This document shows positions 8,465-16,306 of a stretch of 64,000 bases of DNA, piece after piece. The notes under the pieces are model-generated. The model was given only the letters and a program-made list of their open reading frames with translations, did not search any database and was not told the DNA's origin. The stretch comes from Intestinibacillus sp. Marseille-P6563. GTDB lineage: Bacteria > Bacillota > Clostridia > Oscillospirales > Butyricicoccaceae. How positions within the stretch are numbered: the first letter of the stretch is position 1; each line of letters begins with the position of its first letter. The DNA is taken from the NCBI RefSeq assembly GCF_900604335.1, contig NZ_UWOD01000001.1, positions 496,001-560,000 on the forward strand, in the 5' to 3' direction. A program made the position numbers and the translations under genes.

Positions 8465-8672
8465 GCTGTTATCCATCGAAGAACTAAACCTAAAGCCAGG
8501 TGAGTACGCAGTCTGCCTTGCAAGGCGAAACCCGTTCTCAGAGTGGTACCCAATGGTGATTAAGCGGGTGCGGAACGGATATGTATCTCCGGTGATGGAG
8601 CAGTATGTCACCGATATTTTTGGGGGATTCCGCATACCAGATTTAAAAAAAGCGAAGGAGGCTAAGCCATGA
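8454..8672 (+). CDS. Hypothetical protein, 72 aa
   Basis: GTG start at 8454 behind GGGAGGGAATC, overlapping the previous gene by 11 bases. Small basic protein (ELLSIEELNLKPGEYAVCLARR...). No domain recognised. Confidence 0.68.
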   Translation: MNRELLSIEELNLKPGEYAVCLARRNPFSEWYPMVIKRVRNGYVSPVMEQYVTDIFGGFRIPDLKKAKEAKP

Positions 8673-8893
8673 AGATGTGTAAATGCGAACGCTGCGGGAA
8701 AACGTGGGAATATTCGCCGCTTCAGAATGTGTCATTTCCGGTTGTATACTTGGGGATTGGTATCGAAGCTGATTTGTGCTCAGAATGCCGGAAAGATCTG
8801 CTAAAATGGCTAAATGGCAACGAAAAAACAGGAGAAAAATTCAAACAGGAATTAAGGGAATGGAGGCTTAGCCATGAGCATGACGAGGGATGA
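8669..8893 (+). CDS. Small zinc-ribbon protein, 74 aa
   Basis: ATG at 8669 overlapping the previous stop. Two CxxC knuckles (CKCERCGKTW and LCSECRKDL) are separated by a beta-rich spacer, then a helical tail follows. This is a common form of tiny phage metal-binding protein; partner unknown. Confidence 0.74.
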   Translation: MKMCKCERCGKTWEYSPLQNVSFPVVYLGIGIEADLCSECRKDLLKWLNGNEKTGEKFKQELREWRLSHEHDEG

Positions 8894-9221
8894 AGCAATT
8901 AAGCACCTGCTGCACGATTGGCACATAAATCTTGGATGTGATTTTGCAATAAAGCCGGGCAGGCTGGATGGTTTTTTGGATGCTTTGGATGTTGCCCTCT
9001 CCGCCCTCCGCCACCAGATATGGGAAGAGAAACTATGGCACGACGCTAAGACAGACCCACCCAAGACGCCGGGGCTGTACTATGGGAAAAAGAACGATAC
9101 CAACTCTATGTATCCCTGTTTGTACCGGGACGGCATATGGGTACTGGATGCGTACCCACAGACAAAAATGGACATTGTTAAATGGGCGGATTATACGGCG
9201 TTTGTAAAGGAGGACGATTGA
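8874..9221 (+). CDS. Hypothetical early protein, 115 aa
   Basis: ATG at 8874 within the end of the previous gene. A helical N-terminus (EAIKHLLHDWHINLG) is followed by a segment WHDAKTDPPKTPGLYYGKKN, resembling the short W-x-x-A...PP-x-x-G-x-Y motif of phage DUF551-like proteins. Function unknown. Confidence 0.72.
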   Translation: MSMTRDEAIKHLLHDWHINLGCDFAIKPGRLDGFLDALDVALSALRHQIWEEKLWHDAKTDPPKTPGLYYGKKNDTNSMYPCLYRDGIWVLDAYPQTKMDIVKWADYTAFVKEDD

Positions 9222-9223
9222 GC

Positions 9224-9646
9224 ATGACGAAGGAAGAAATTATAAAAAAATATGAGATGGTGGTTGAAGGAGGAGAGCTTGTTGCTCCTTTTATGGGTGA
9301 GGACGAAAAGGAAGTTTACGAGATGTTAAAAGCCGGACTTTCCGCCCTCCGCCCAATCACCAGGGAGCAGGTGGCAGAGGTGTGGAAGCCATGCAAAGTT
9401 TGCAATGGAAAAACAACGTTATATCAACACACAAATACCACAAAACTGTTTATGAACACATTTGGAAAAGCAACAACGCTTGTTACTGAGTGCAATGGTT
9501 GTCCGCCATATGCAGATTGTTGCATGAAAGGTATTTCGATGAATTCGGCATTTAGAATCAGCTATTGTCCAGAGTGTGGCCGACCACTTACAGACGAGGC
9601 CGTGGAAACCATTATGAAAAGAATGGAGGAAATGCGGAATGATTAG
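9224..9646 (+). CDS. Zinc-ribbon early protein, 140 aa
   Basis: ATG at 9224 behind an AAGGAGG site. The helical N-terminus (EEIIKKYEMVV) leads to a Cys cluster with CKVCNGK, CNGC, ADCC and a C-terminal CPECGRPLTDEAVE. The end resembles the next gene (CPNCGSPLTDKAVD), suggesting duplication. Function unknown. Confidence 0.74.
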   Translation: MTKEEIIKKYEMVVEGGELVAPFMGEDEKEVYEMLKAGLSALRPITREQVAEVWKPCKVCNGKTTLYQHTNTTKLFMNTFGKATTLVTECNGCPPYADCCMKGISMNSAFRISYCPECGRPLTDEAVETIMKRMEEMRND

Positions 9647-9851
9647 CCGGGAGCAGGTGGAGAAGGAGTGGAGGGGTGAGTGGATAGGCATACCAAACAT
9701 GGGGGTATACGACATTGCGTGTTCAAAGTGCGGGTATTCCACAGGAATTAGATTTTGGAGTTCTGATTTTTGCCCCAACTGCGGATCTCCCCTTACAGAC
9801 AAGGCCGTGGACATGGTGATGGAGAGATTGGAGGAAATGAAGAATGGATGA
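9639..9851 (+). CDS. Small zinc-ribbon protein, 70 aa
   Basis: ATG at 9639 overlapping the previous stop. It has CSKCGY and CPNCGSPLTDKAVDMVMERLEEM, a near copy of the C-terminus of the preceding protein. It also carries the REQVEKEWRGEW start found in phage DUF551-like small proteins. Confidence 0.74.
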   Translation: MISREQVEKEWRGEWIGIPNMGVYDIACSKCGYSTGIRFWSSDFCPNCGSPLTDKAVDMVMERLEEMKNG

Positions 9852-9916
9852 TAAGTACCCGTTGCTGTTAGGCGTGGTTTTAATCATGAGAGGAAAAGCG
9901 TAAGCTATTAGAACTC

Positions 9917-10009
9917 ATGAATTCAAGTTTGATTCACGCCTTTTCGCCCGATGATTATTACGCTGTTATGGGAGTGTTCAGCAGGATTGTAAACAGATTG
10001 GAGGAATAA
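9917..10009 (+). other. Possible 30-aa ORF or gene remnant
   Basis: An ATG at 9917 opens 30 codons (SPDDYYAVMGVFSRIVNRLEE at the end) with no good ribosome site. The composition is protein-like, so this may be the tail of a decayed gene between the two zinc-ribbon genes. Upstream, 9844-9903, there is another 19-codon frame of no clear meaning. Confidence 0.3.
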
Positions 10010-10011
10010 GC

Positions 10012-10326
10012 ATGTATGGGAGTTTCATTGATGACTGGAAAACACCAGATGAATACATAAGCCGAAAAGCCGTGATGGAAATGCTTGAAAATGCACAAAT
10101 CATTTCAGACGGAGAAAATTGCGGATATTGCACAGAGGATATTTCAATTAGTTCCATTCCAGCCGCCGAAGTTGCGCCGGTGGTGCATGCAAAATGGAAA
10201 TCTGTATATGGTACACATCGTCCAAGGGTTGCATGTACGAACTGCAAGTACGACGTAAAATCGCAACTCAAATATTATAAGCGTTGCCCGAACTGCGGCG
10301 CAAAAATGGATGGAGGTACACCGTGA
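10012..10326 (+). CDS. Zinc-ribbon early protein, 104 aa (mosaic paralogue)
   Basis: ATG behind TTGGAGGAATAAGC. The N-terminal half (YISRKAVMEMLENAQIISDG...) is nearly the same as that of the gene at 15496. The C-terminal half, with CTNCKY and CPNCGAKMDGG, is nearly identical in DNA to that of the gene at 16307. The protein is thus a mosaic of two paralogues. Function unknown. Confidence 0.8.
   Translation: MYGSFIDDWKTPDEYISRKAVMEMLENAQIISDGENCGYCTEDISISSIPAAEVAPVVHAKWKSVYGTHRPRVACTNCKYDVKSQLKYYKRCPNCGAKMDGGTP
10181..10318 (+). repeat. 138-bp direct repeat, copy 1
   Basis: The same 138 bases occur at 16500-16637 with only two differences that I can see. They encode the zinc-ribbon C-terminus of two different small genes, so recombination has joined one C-terminus to two N-termini. 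Confidence 0.9.
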
Positions 10327-10457
10327 GCGAAAATATAGCAAAAGCAATTACAAGCGTGGCGTTATGCGCATGTGCGGCTTATACAGCAGCATGCGAGTAC
10401 GGAGAGATTATGTGCATTTTTGCATTAGCTTTGGTTTGTGCAATTTGGATTGATTAA
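10323..10457 (+). CDS. Small membrane protein, 44 aa
   Basis: GTG at 10323 overlapping the previous stop. The product is almost all hydrophobic with Ala/Cys-rich segments (AITSVALCACAAYTAA and IFALALVCAIWI), fitting one or two short membrane helices. Too short for family assignment. Confidence 0.55.
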   Translation: MSENIAKAITSVALCACAAYTAACEYGEIMCIFALALVCAIWID

Positions 10458-10468
10458 GGAGGAAAACC

Positions 10469-10981
10469 ATGAAATTCAGAAACCCGAAAACCGGAAAAGT
10501 TTATGACGTGAAATGCAATAACTGCAATGAATCTGGGTTTTGCGCAGATATAGAGTGCAAAAATTGCCCGATAGAAACAAAAACAACAAGATTGTGCTCT
10601 GATTGGGTAAATGCAAATCCGCACGAAGCCGCCCGCCTGATGGGCTATGAAGTCATCGAGGACGAAGAACAGAAAACAGACAAGGACAAGCCCACTCGAG
10701 CATCCATCCTTGACGAAGCGAAGCGCTGTGTGTGCGGCCAGCGCGAACAGGACTATGGAAAAGCGGAGGACAATTTCAGTCTGATCGCCAGCCTGTGGGA
10801 ACCATACATCCGTACACGGTGCGTGAGTGATGGCGCAGATGTATGCATCATGCCGGAGGACGTTGCTATGCTCATGGCGTTGCTCAAAATCGCTCGGATT
10901 TGCAGCGGTACAGGGACACAGGACAGTTTTGTAGATTTGGCCGGGTTATGCTGCATGCGGCGGCGAGATTGCAGGAGGTAA
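10469..10981 (+). CDS. Cys-rich N-terminus fused to DUF6378-like domain, 170 aa
   Basis: ATG behind AAGGAGGAAAACC. Residues 1-65 contain KFRNPKTGKVYD and several Cys, and end AARLMGYEVIED; this module recurs in the gene at 16645. Residues 72-160 match the phage DUF6378 pattern (ILDEAKRCVCGQREQDYGKAEDNFSLIASLWEPYI...MALLKIARI). The role of that domain is unknown; it is common beside nucleotide-metabolism genes. Confidence 0.8.
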   Translation: MKFRNPKTGKVYDVKCNNCNESGFCADIECKNCPIETKTTRLCSDWVNANPHEAARLMGYEVIEDEEQKTDKDKPTRASILDEAKRCVCGQREQDYGKAEDNFSLIASLWEPYIRTRCVSDGADVCIMPEDVAMLMALLKIARICSGTGTQDSFVDLAGLCCMRRRDCRR

Positions 10982-10984
10982 GGC

Positions 10985-11296
10985 ATGAAAAGACCAGCGT
11001 ACTATAATTACTGTCATTCCAATCCGGACGGGAACGGAATGGAATATATTTCGTTTTTGGTCAAAAAGCCAATGATCGACAGTCACGGGCTGCTTAACGG
11101 CAGGGGTATTTACATCACAATGGACAACAAAAAACAAAAAACTGAGGTGTACAGCGATGTGTGGGTTGGAGGCGCACCAAAAAAACACCAGCGATTGCTC
11201 ACATTGAAGGATGAAATAATTACCGACATCGAGGTGCCTGCACTGATACGCAGGCTTGGAATTGAGGTCGATGAAATGGAAGTGGATAAACTATGA
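10985..11296 (+). CDS. Hypothetical protein, 103 aa
   Basis: ATG behind GCAGGAGGTAAGGC. The protein starts KRPAYYNYCHSNPDGNG and looks alpha/beta. It overlaps the next gene by 4 bases. No known domain. Confidence 0.72.
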   Translation: MKRPAYYNYCHSNPDGNGMEYISFLVKKPMIDSHGLLNGRGIYITMDNKKQKTEVYSDVWVGGAPKKHQRLLTLKDEIITDIEVPALIRRLGIEVDEMEVDKL

Positions 11297-11598
11297 ACGC
11301 AGTAGAAAATCAGGTACGCGAACTGGTCGCGGTCGAATTGGAATCGGCAAACCGCCAGTTTCCGCAGTTTCACAGCCCGCATGAAGGTTGGGCGGTGATC
11401 ATGGAAGAACTCGAAGAAGCCGAGGAAGCGTTGAGAATGATGCGGCTTGATACTGAAATCATGTGGCGAAATATCCGGGATAATATCGAGTGTAAAGTAC
11501 AAGCGAACTCTGCGTATGAACAATCAATAAAAGCCGCTTGCGAGGTCATCCAGTTTGCAGCCATGGCAAAAAAAATATTTGAATATGGAGGAAAATGA
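11293..11598 (+). CDS. MazG-like helical protein, 101 aa
   Basis: ATG at 11293 overlapping the previous stop. It has an F-x-S-x-H-E-G-W-A-V-I-M-E-E-L-E-E-A-E-E start, like the EExxE metal site of all-alpha NTP pyrophosphohydrolases (MazG/dUTPase-2 type), and a C-terminal helix CEVIQFAAMAKKIF. The second acidic site (ExxD) is not obvious, so catalysis is uncertain. Phage MazG-like proteins hydrolyse unwanted nucleotides or alarmones. Confidence 0.65.
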   Translation: MNAVENQVRELVAVELESANRQFPQFHSPHEGWAVIMEELEEAEEALRMMRLDTEIMWRNIRDNIECKVQANSAYEQSIKAACEVIQFAAMAKKIFEYGGK

Positions 11599-11757
11599 GA
11601 ACTGAAAAATGGGAAATATAATGGAGCTAATTGCAGAATATGGGGAAAGCACCCTCTTGCTTTTGAGTGCGGAAGCGAATACATTATGCAAAACGATGAA
11701 GCGCAAGTTGACGCGCTGGAACTGGTTTGCGAAATTTTCGATGAACTGATTCCGTGA
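11595..11757 (+). pseudogene. Probable frameshifted small gene
   Basis: An ATG at 11595 behind a GGAGGAAA site opens only 8 codons. In a second frame the same stretch gives a protein-like continuation ending QVDALELVCEIFDELIP and a TGA at 11755. A one-base shift near 11615 would join them into about 53 aa. A third frame (11609-11749) is open but has poor composition. I cannot tell a true frameshift from a sequencing error. Confidence 0.4.
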
Positions 11758-11779
11758 TATTTATTTCGGAGGATTAAAC

Positions 11780-11908
11780 ATGAAAATGGTACTCTGCGCA
11801 ACATGCGCCAAGAAATTAGAAGCAAAAAATCCTGAGAATAGCCGGAAAGATAAATGCCAGTGCTGCGGAATGTTACGTTGGTGTACTCGGTGGGACGTGG
11901 ATGGCTGA
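11780..11908 (+). CDS. Tiny zinc-binding protein, 42 aa
   Basis: ATG at 11780 behind CGGAGGATTAAAC. The protein has CATCAKK and CQCCGM knuckles, giving one four-Cys site. It is part of the small CxxC gene array. Confidence 0.65.
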   Translation: MKMVLCATCAKKLEAKNPENSRKDKCQCCGMLRWCTRWDVDG

Positions 11909-11953
11909 GTATTCGCTTGAAATCGAGCGGTATTTAAAGTGGAGGTACGGACG

Positions 11954-12316
11954 TTGAGCAAGGTAGTGCGTTGTGCCAAATGCCACAAGATATTGGCACG
12001 TAAATTTGGAGAGGACTATGTATCAAAACATCGTGGCAGAACTGTGATTATGCGCGGGCCAAGCATCATAGTATGCGAATTGTGCGGGCAGAAAAACACC
12101 ATCGGGAATGCAGCCAATTGGAGTATTGAGGATTTTGCAAATCGTTACCCTGTTACCGCAGAAACACTACGCGATGTTTGCCAGACAACATGCGAGTTCA
12201 TTTCATATACAAATCTTTCAAGCAAAGATATTGCGAAGTATTTCTTTGTCGATCAGGCGCATACACAGCCAAGACTATTCAAAAGGAAGCAAAATAATGA
12301 AAAGAAAAGTAGCTAA
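11954..12316 (+). CDS. Zinc-finger early protein, 120 aa
   Basis: I prefer the TTG at 11954 because GGAGG lies just before it; a GTG at 11939 is in frame. Residues 5-55 hold CAKCHKILARKF and CELCGQKN, the spacing of Com-type treble-clef zinc fingers that bind nucleic acid. The C-terminal half is unknown. It overlaps the next gene by 20 bases. Confidence 0.7.
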   Translation: MSKVVRCAKCHKILARKFGEDYVSKHRGRTVIMRGPSIIVCELCGQKNTIGNAANWSIEDFANRYPVTAETLRDVCQTTCEFISYTNLSSKDIAKYFFVDQAHTQPRLFKRKQNNEKKSS

Positions 12317-12452
12317 AGTAGTGTGCCCTAAGTGCGGAACAACTATTCTGGTAAATCCAAACAATTCGATGTTTACTTGCACTGAATGCGGAAAGCAAAC
12401 AGAAATACGATCCGCAAAAAGGCCAATCCGCAGAAACATCCAGATTGAATAA
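12297..12452 (+). CDS. Tiny zinc-ribbon protein, 51 aa
   Basis: ATG at 12297 behind AAAGGAAGC. It contains VCPKCGTTI and FTCTECGKQTE, with a very basic tail (RSAKRPIRRNIQIE). The form suggests a nucleic-acid-binding zinc ribbon. Confidence 0.7.
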   Translation: MKRKVAKVVCPKCGTTILVNPNNSMFTCTECGKQTEIRSAKRPIRRNIQIE

Positions 12453-12468
12453 TACAGGGGGAGTTGTT

Positions 12469-12723
12469 TTGGAAAAACAAGTGAACTACCGAAACAAATC
12501 AACATTGTGCTGGGATTGCAAACGTGCGACTGGATTATGCTCATGGTCAAGATACCACTCCCCTGCCCCGGTGCCAGGATGGATTGCTCAAGACACATCG
12601 TTCAGAGAAAAGATCGGTGGTATGTATTATATGCGCCAAAGATATTGTGTGCTGGACTGTCCCCTCTTTATCCCTGATGATGATAGCGACAGAGAATATG
12701 TGGATGATGACGGAATGGAGTGA
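12469..12723 (+). CDS. Cys-containing early protein, 84 aa
   Basis: TTG start at 12469, chosen for the GGGGGAG site. The protein begins EKQVNYRNKSTLCWDCKRATGLCSW, with a Cys-x-x-Cys pair, Trp and Tyr. Similar small phage proteins carry the C-W-D-C-x-x-A motif; function unknown. Confidence 0.7.
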   Translation: MEKQVNYRNKSTLCWDCKRATGLCSWSRYHSPAPVPGWIAQDTSFREKIGGMYYMRQRYCVLDCPLFIPDDDSDREYVDDDGME

Positions 12724-13118
12724 TTGGATTGAATTCGACCGTTTGCAAAGACAAACTGGACAAGTATTTTGAGGGACATGATTTGAAACGGAGCGATGCT
12801 TTGGAAATTTCAAATTGCATTAGTGCGTTGGAGCAAGAAAACGATTCACTCAAACGTAAAGTTTCTAACTTCCAAGGAGCGATTCAGTCGATCTTCGATA
12901 TTTCGAAAGGATATTCAAGCACGTGCAGAGAATTTGAGCAAAGCATCGCTCAATTAGAAGCAGTAAGCGGCTATTCCCTATCGCAGATCATCGACATGTT
13001 CAAGCAAGGATATACCTTGGAGTATCCAGAAGATACATTTCGAGAGCAAATGCAGTTGATTGCGTTGAAACATGAAATCGAAAAAATGCGCAAGGCAAAG
13101 GAAAAACTGTATCGCTAG
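12720..13118 (+). CDS. Coiled-coil early protein, 132 aa
   Basis: GTG at 12720 overlaps the previous stop; a TTG at 12729 is also possible. Two heptad-rich helices (about residues 35-55 and 105-132) flank a central helical segment. No domain known. Confidence 0.7.
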   Translation: MIGLNSTVCKDKLDKYFEGHDLKRSDALEISNCISALEQENDSLKRKVSNFQGAIQSIFDISKGYSSTCREFEQSIAQLEAVSGYSLSQIIDMFKQGYTLEYPEDTFREQMQLIALKHEIEKMRKAKEKLYR

Positions 13119-13136
13119 AAGGAGAAATGATTTTAT

Positions 13137-13325
13137 ATGAGCGTGAAGCCGATTTTGTTCAACACCGAAATGGTGAAGGCTATTCTGGACGGGAGAAAGA
13201 CTCAAACGCGGCGAGTGGTGAAGTTTAAAAAGGGTCAAAACCCTAAATGGACAGGATATGTGCCGGATGGGGATGTGTTTGGGGATGATATGTTCCCTGA
13301 ATATGAATGTAAAAACGGAGGATGA
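13137..13325 (+). CDS. Short N-terminal ASCH-like phage protein, 62 aa
   Basis: The start SVKPILFNTEMVKAILDGRKTQTRRVVK is the conserved beginning of a phage protein family related to ASCH domains, which normally runs to about 150-200 aa. Here it stops after 62 residues, so it is truncated. ATG follows an AAGGAGAAATG site, so a short peptide may still be made. Confidence 0.7.
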   Translation: MSVKPILFNTEMVKAILDGRKTQTRRVVKFKKGQNPKWTGYVPDGDVFGDDMFPEYECKNGG

Positions 13326-13669
13326 TTGAGGTGGAAATAAAATTATTGAAAGAACAAGCACAAACAACCGTGTCCAATCTGAGACATCAAGCAAGGGTTC
13401 TTGGTTCATCCGGCAAAGGATATGGAGAGTTCGCACGAGTGAATCGTGAAGCCGCAAGCCTGATTCAAGAATTGTTGGCACAAATAGAAACGAAAAATGC
13501 AGCAGTGAACTTTTGGTCCGCTCAATATAAGATGATGCAAATAGAAGCGTCTGCATGTTATTCGGAAATGAAACACTTTGAGAAAAAAGCAGCAAAAGCA
13601 GAAAAGCAAATCAAAAAAATCAAGAAGCATATGCCAATATTCTTTAAATGGAGGAAGCGCAATGGATGA
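13322..13669 (+). CDS. Basic coiled-coil protein, 115 aa
   Basis: The frame opens with ATG at 13322, but the GTG at 13331 sits at a better distance from GGAGG and may be the true start. The C-terminal third is a Lys-rich coiled coil (HFEKKAAKAEKQIKKIKKH). Unknown function. Confidence 0.7.
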   Translation: MIEVEIKLLKEQAQTTVSNLRHQARVLGSSGKGYGEFARVNREAASLIQELLAQIETKNAAVNFWSAQYKMMQIEASACYSEMKHFEKKAAKAEKQIKKIKKHMPIFFKWRKRNG

Positions 13670-13814
13670 ACGCTGTTTGGACTGTAAGTATTTTGAATCA
13701 ACACATGAAGGTGCGTTCGGCGCGATTGGAGAGGATTTAGTTTCCTGTCGTATCTGTTGCGAGGATGAAAACCCATGTGGAGAATTTGAAGAACGGATAG
13801 AGTTGGAGGAATAA
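13662..13814 (+). CDS. Tiny Cys-rich protein, 50 aa
   Basis: ATG at 13662 behind GGAGGAAGC, inside the end of the previous gene. CLDCKYFEST...CRICCEDENPCGEF is the pattern of small phage metal-binding proteins with a C-x-x-C-x-[YF] start. Confidence 0.7.
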   Translation: MDERCLDCKYFESTHEGAFGAIGEDLVSCRICCEDENPCGEFEERIELEE

Positions 13815-13817
13815 GCT

Positions 13818-14069
13818 ATGGATAAACTTCCAAAATCTGAAAAAATATTTTATGCAGTGTTGCTTTTGATTTTTATTTTGTGCTGGGTTGCAATGATTTG
13901 GGATAGGGCAACATCAGAGGACTTGAATAGATTCCAACAAGTATATATGCATAACGGGAACGAAATCTACGTAGATACAGAAACAAATGTAATGTATTTC
14001 AAAAGATACGATGGGATGTCTATTATGACAGATGCAGATGGGAAACCTTTGATTTGGGAGGGTAATTAA
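13818..14069 (+). CDS. Membrane-anchored DUF6440-like protein, 83 aa
   Basis: A membrane helix spans residues 9-28 (IFYAVLLLIFILCWVAMIW). The C-terminal part (YVDTETNVMYFKRYDGMSIMTDADGKPL) matches the D-x-x-T-x-V-x-Y...D-x-x-G-K-P pattern of DUF6440. It probably sits in the host membrane with the small domain outside or inside; the side is not determined. Confidence 0.72.
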   Translation: MDKLPKSEKIFYAVLLLIFILCWVAMIWDRATSEDLNRFQQVYMHNGNEIYVDTETNVMYFKRYDGMSIMTDADGKPLIWEGN

Positions 14070-14070
14070 C

Positions 14071-14283
14071 ATGGAATACAAAGAGCTGCTGAAAGATCAG
14101 GATTTTTCTTCCCCTCAAAAAATCGCTGATTGGATGCACAACGCGAAGGCAGCAATCGAAGAACTGCTTGCACGCGCCGAAGCAGCAGAAGCCAGAGCGG
14201 AAAAGGCTGAGAAGGAGCTTGACAGTTTTTTGGCAGAAAGTGAAAGAGTGATGTTTTACCCGTTTGGACGTAAGGAGGAATAA
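14071..14283 (+). CDS. Coiled-coil protein, 70 aa
   Basis: ATG at 14071 just after the previous stop. Ala/Glu heptads (ELLARAEAAEARAEKAEKELDSF) form a clear coiled coil, likely an oligomer. Such proteins are frequent in early regions of Clostridia phages; function unknown. Confidence 0.7.
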   Translation: MEYKELLKDQDFSSPQKIADWMHNAKAAIEELLARAEAAEARAEKAEKELDSFLAESERVMFYPFGRKEE

Positions 14284-14285
14284 GC

Positions 14286-14660
14286 GTGGAGAAAACATAT
14301 AAACAATATTTGGAAGAAATCTTGTGCAGCCCGGTTTCCGATCAACTGACCGGGAGCCAAAGGAAAGCAATCGACGCAATGGCTGAACTTCTCGGATTCT
14401 GCGATTACGAAAAACTGTGTGAGCTGGCGAAAGCCGATAAGGAAAATCGGTGCGTGATTCACAAATTTGGTATTGGTTCTATCGCGTATGGAATATATCT
14501 CAGAATGTCTAAAAACAAGGAAATTAAGGCATATATTGTTAAACGTCGTTTAGATTCCTTACAAGAATGCTTAGCTGCTGAACGTGATGCATATTCCTAT
14601 TCTTCTCGCGAAGAAGCTGAAAAAGCAGCAAAAACTGAATTGGAAAAGATGAGGGCGTAA
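14286..14660 (+). CDS. Hypothetical helical protein, 124 aa
   Basis: GTG start behind AAGGAGGAATAAGC. Mostly helical, with a Glu/Ala-rich end. No known domain. Closely packed with its neighbours. Confidence 0.7.
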   Translation: MEKTYKQYLEEILCSPVSDQLTGSQRKAIDAMAELLGFCDYEKLCELAKADKENRCVIHKFGIGSIAYGIYLRMSKNKEIKAYIVKRRLDSLQECLAAERDAYSYSSREEAEKAAKTELEKMRA

Positions 14661-14662
14661 CA

Positions 14663-15232
14663 GTGGAGCGCTTAACATATTTTGAAAACGGAAAATGGTA
14701 CATCAGAATTGGAGATACAGAGTTCAGCGGGAAATGGGTAAACAAACTAGCCGACAAAGAGAATCGGCTTATGCAGTATGAACGAATCGGAACCCCTTCG
14801 GAGATCAACCGTGTAATGGATGCCTATGGGCGCGGCATGACGCTAAGAACCGAAGTTGGTAAGAGACTTTCTTTGATGCGGGAAATTCCAACAAAACGAC
14901 TCCATGAGATAGCCGATGCCGAAAAAGATGGCCGTTGCATTATACTGCCATGTAAGGTCGGTGACAAAATGCAGTATATGGACGACGCAGATTCAATGGG
15001 GGTCGAAATCGTCGAGAAAATTGTTGTAGAGATCGAAACTGACAGCGGCATCTATTCTGTGGATGAATTGGGGCCAGAAGATTTCAAGTCACCACAACTA
15101 CCTGACCACGAAGGTAAAGAATCCGTTGAATGCGCTGACCAGATAAAAGAATTATCTCCAAGAGCCCAAAAGATATACTCCGATCTTGTGACCGGGAAAG
15201 CACTATATTGGGAAGGAGAACAAGATGGCTGA
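14663..15232 (+). CDS. Hypothetical early protein, 189 aa
   Basis: GTG at 14663. The first part (RLTYFENGKWYIRIGD...LADKENRLMQYE) matches a widespread small-phage start (ERLT...LAxYE), and a beta-rich middle follows (CIILPCKVGDKMQYMDD). Probably a two-domain protein. No catalytic motif is visible. Confidence 0.7.
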   Translation: MERLTYFENGKWYIRIGDTEFSGKWVNKLADKENRLMQYERIGTPSEINRVMDAYGRGMTLRTEVGKRLSLMREIPTKRLHEIADAEKDGRCIILPCKVGDKMQYMDDADSMGVEIVEKIVVEIETDSGIYSVDELGPEDFKSPQLPDHEGKESVECADQIKELSPRAQKIYSDLVTGKALYWEGEQDG

Positions 15233-15503
15233 CCATGAATGCATCATTGGACTATATCAGTATGACGATTATGCAGATTTGATTACGTTGTCTGGTTTGA
15301 AACAGGAAATTGACGAACGGAAACGGATGAACGTTTTTTGAAAAAAAGAAAATACACATTATTCTAGTTACTTCATAGTCACAGAATACACGTTCGATCA
15401 GTATGCGGATCGCAGATTCAATACTGGACTATCGCATTTTAATTATTGTCCTGTTTGCGGGAAGAAGATTGACTGGAAGGAGTTGCGAGAAACAAATGGA
15501 TGA
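15225..15503 (+). pseudogene. Zinc-ribbon protein with an in-frame TGA
   Basis: From the ATG at 15225 the frame reads 38 codons to a TGA at 15339-15341. It then continues in the same frame with protein-like sequence and a perfect zinc-ribbon end (YCPVCGKKIDWKELRETNG) to a TGA at 15501. The first part (ECIIGLYQYDDYADLITLSGL) also looks genuine. The simplest reading is one nonsense mutation in a 91-aa gene. Readthrough cannot be excluded, but TGA is a normal stop elsewhere in the window. Confidence 0.75.
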
Positions 15504-15801
15504 ATATATTAGCCGAAAAGCGGTAGAAGAAATGATTGAAGATGCACAAATCATTTCAGACGGAGAAAATTGCGGATATTGTACAGAGGATATTGAGATT
15601 AGCTCAATTCCAGCCGTCAATGTTATTCCTGTCAAACGCGCACATTGGATTATTTCGGAAACTGATTACGGTTTCTGCGAATCAATCGGAAAGAACTACA
15701 AAGAAAGGAAATATAAATGTTCGGCGTGCGGATACGAAACAGGGACGCAGGCAGAGAAGTTTATTTGCTGCCCGATTTGTACAGCAATGATGGAGGAATA
15801 A
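15496..15801 (+). CDS. Zinc-ribbon early protein, 101 aa (paralogue)
   Basis: ATG at 15496, inside the end of the broken gene. The N-terminus (EYISRKAVEEMIEDAQIISDG) nearly duplicates that of the gene at 10012, while the C-terminal ribbon (CSACGYETG...CCPICTAMM) differs. This is one parent of the mosaic described for that gene. Confidence 0.78.
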   Translation: MDEYISRKAVEEMIEDAQIISDGENCGYCTEDIEISSIPAVNVIPVKRAHWIISETDYGFCESIGKNYKERKYKCSACGYETGTQAEKFICCPICTAMMEE

Positions 15802-15807
15802 ATAAAA

Positions 15808-16305
15808 ATGAGTAAATCGCTTGAATTTTGTAAAGAAAGAGCGAAGAACAAAGAGATATCCTGCTTGTTTGACAGAAATTGGGACGATGCAGGAGAGGTA
15901 GAGTCGCTTGCTCTGTTTGAAAGAATCCTTGAAGGAAACAGGAAATATAAAATCAAGGGTGAAGAAGATGGAGAAGCGAGGGAGTTTACCATTTCTTTGA
16001 TCTTTGACCCTGATGCAGATTTTGATTATTTTACCAGTTCGCGCAGCATACATGATGGAACGATGGTATTCGTGTTTGAAAACATGGAGAATTGCGCGAA
16101 AAGAGTGATTTTAGCTGAAACCTATTACACAAAGAAGGGAAAGCCCCAACCCGGAGATACCATTCAATACACCATTGGAAACTTCGTGGTGCTTAACGAG
16201 TTTGACGAGAACAGGGATTTGTTTGCTCCGAAAGATAAACCTTATCTTCAAGAGAGAACAACAGTGTTGCTTCCGTTGAGATATGATTTGATTAATGGTG
16301 AATGA
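15808..16305 (+). CDS. Hypothetical acidic protein, 165 aa
   Basis: ATG behind GGAGGAATAA. A large acidic beta-rich protein for this region (FTISLIFDPDADFDYFTSS...). No motif recognised. It overlaps the start region of the next gene. Confidence 0.7.
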   Translation: MSKSLEFCKERAKNKEISCLFDRNWDDAGEVESLALFERILEGNRKYKIKGEEDGEAREFTISLIFDPDADFDYFTSSRSIHDGTMVFVFENMENCAKRVILAETYYTKKGKPQPGDTIQYTIGNFVVLNEFDENRDLFAPKDKPYLQERTTVLLPLRYDLINGE

Positions 16306-16306
16306 T

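Noticed and set aside
6109-15503. Alternative genetic code (TGA as sense codon)
   Set aside because: Only one gene has an internal TGA, and many genes end properly at TGA with the next start overlapping.
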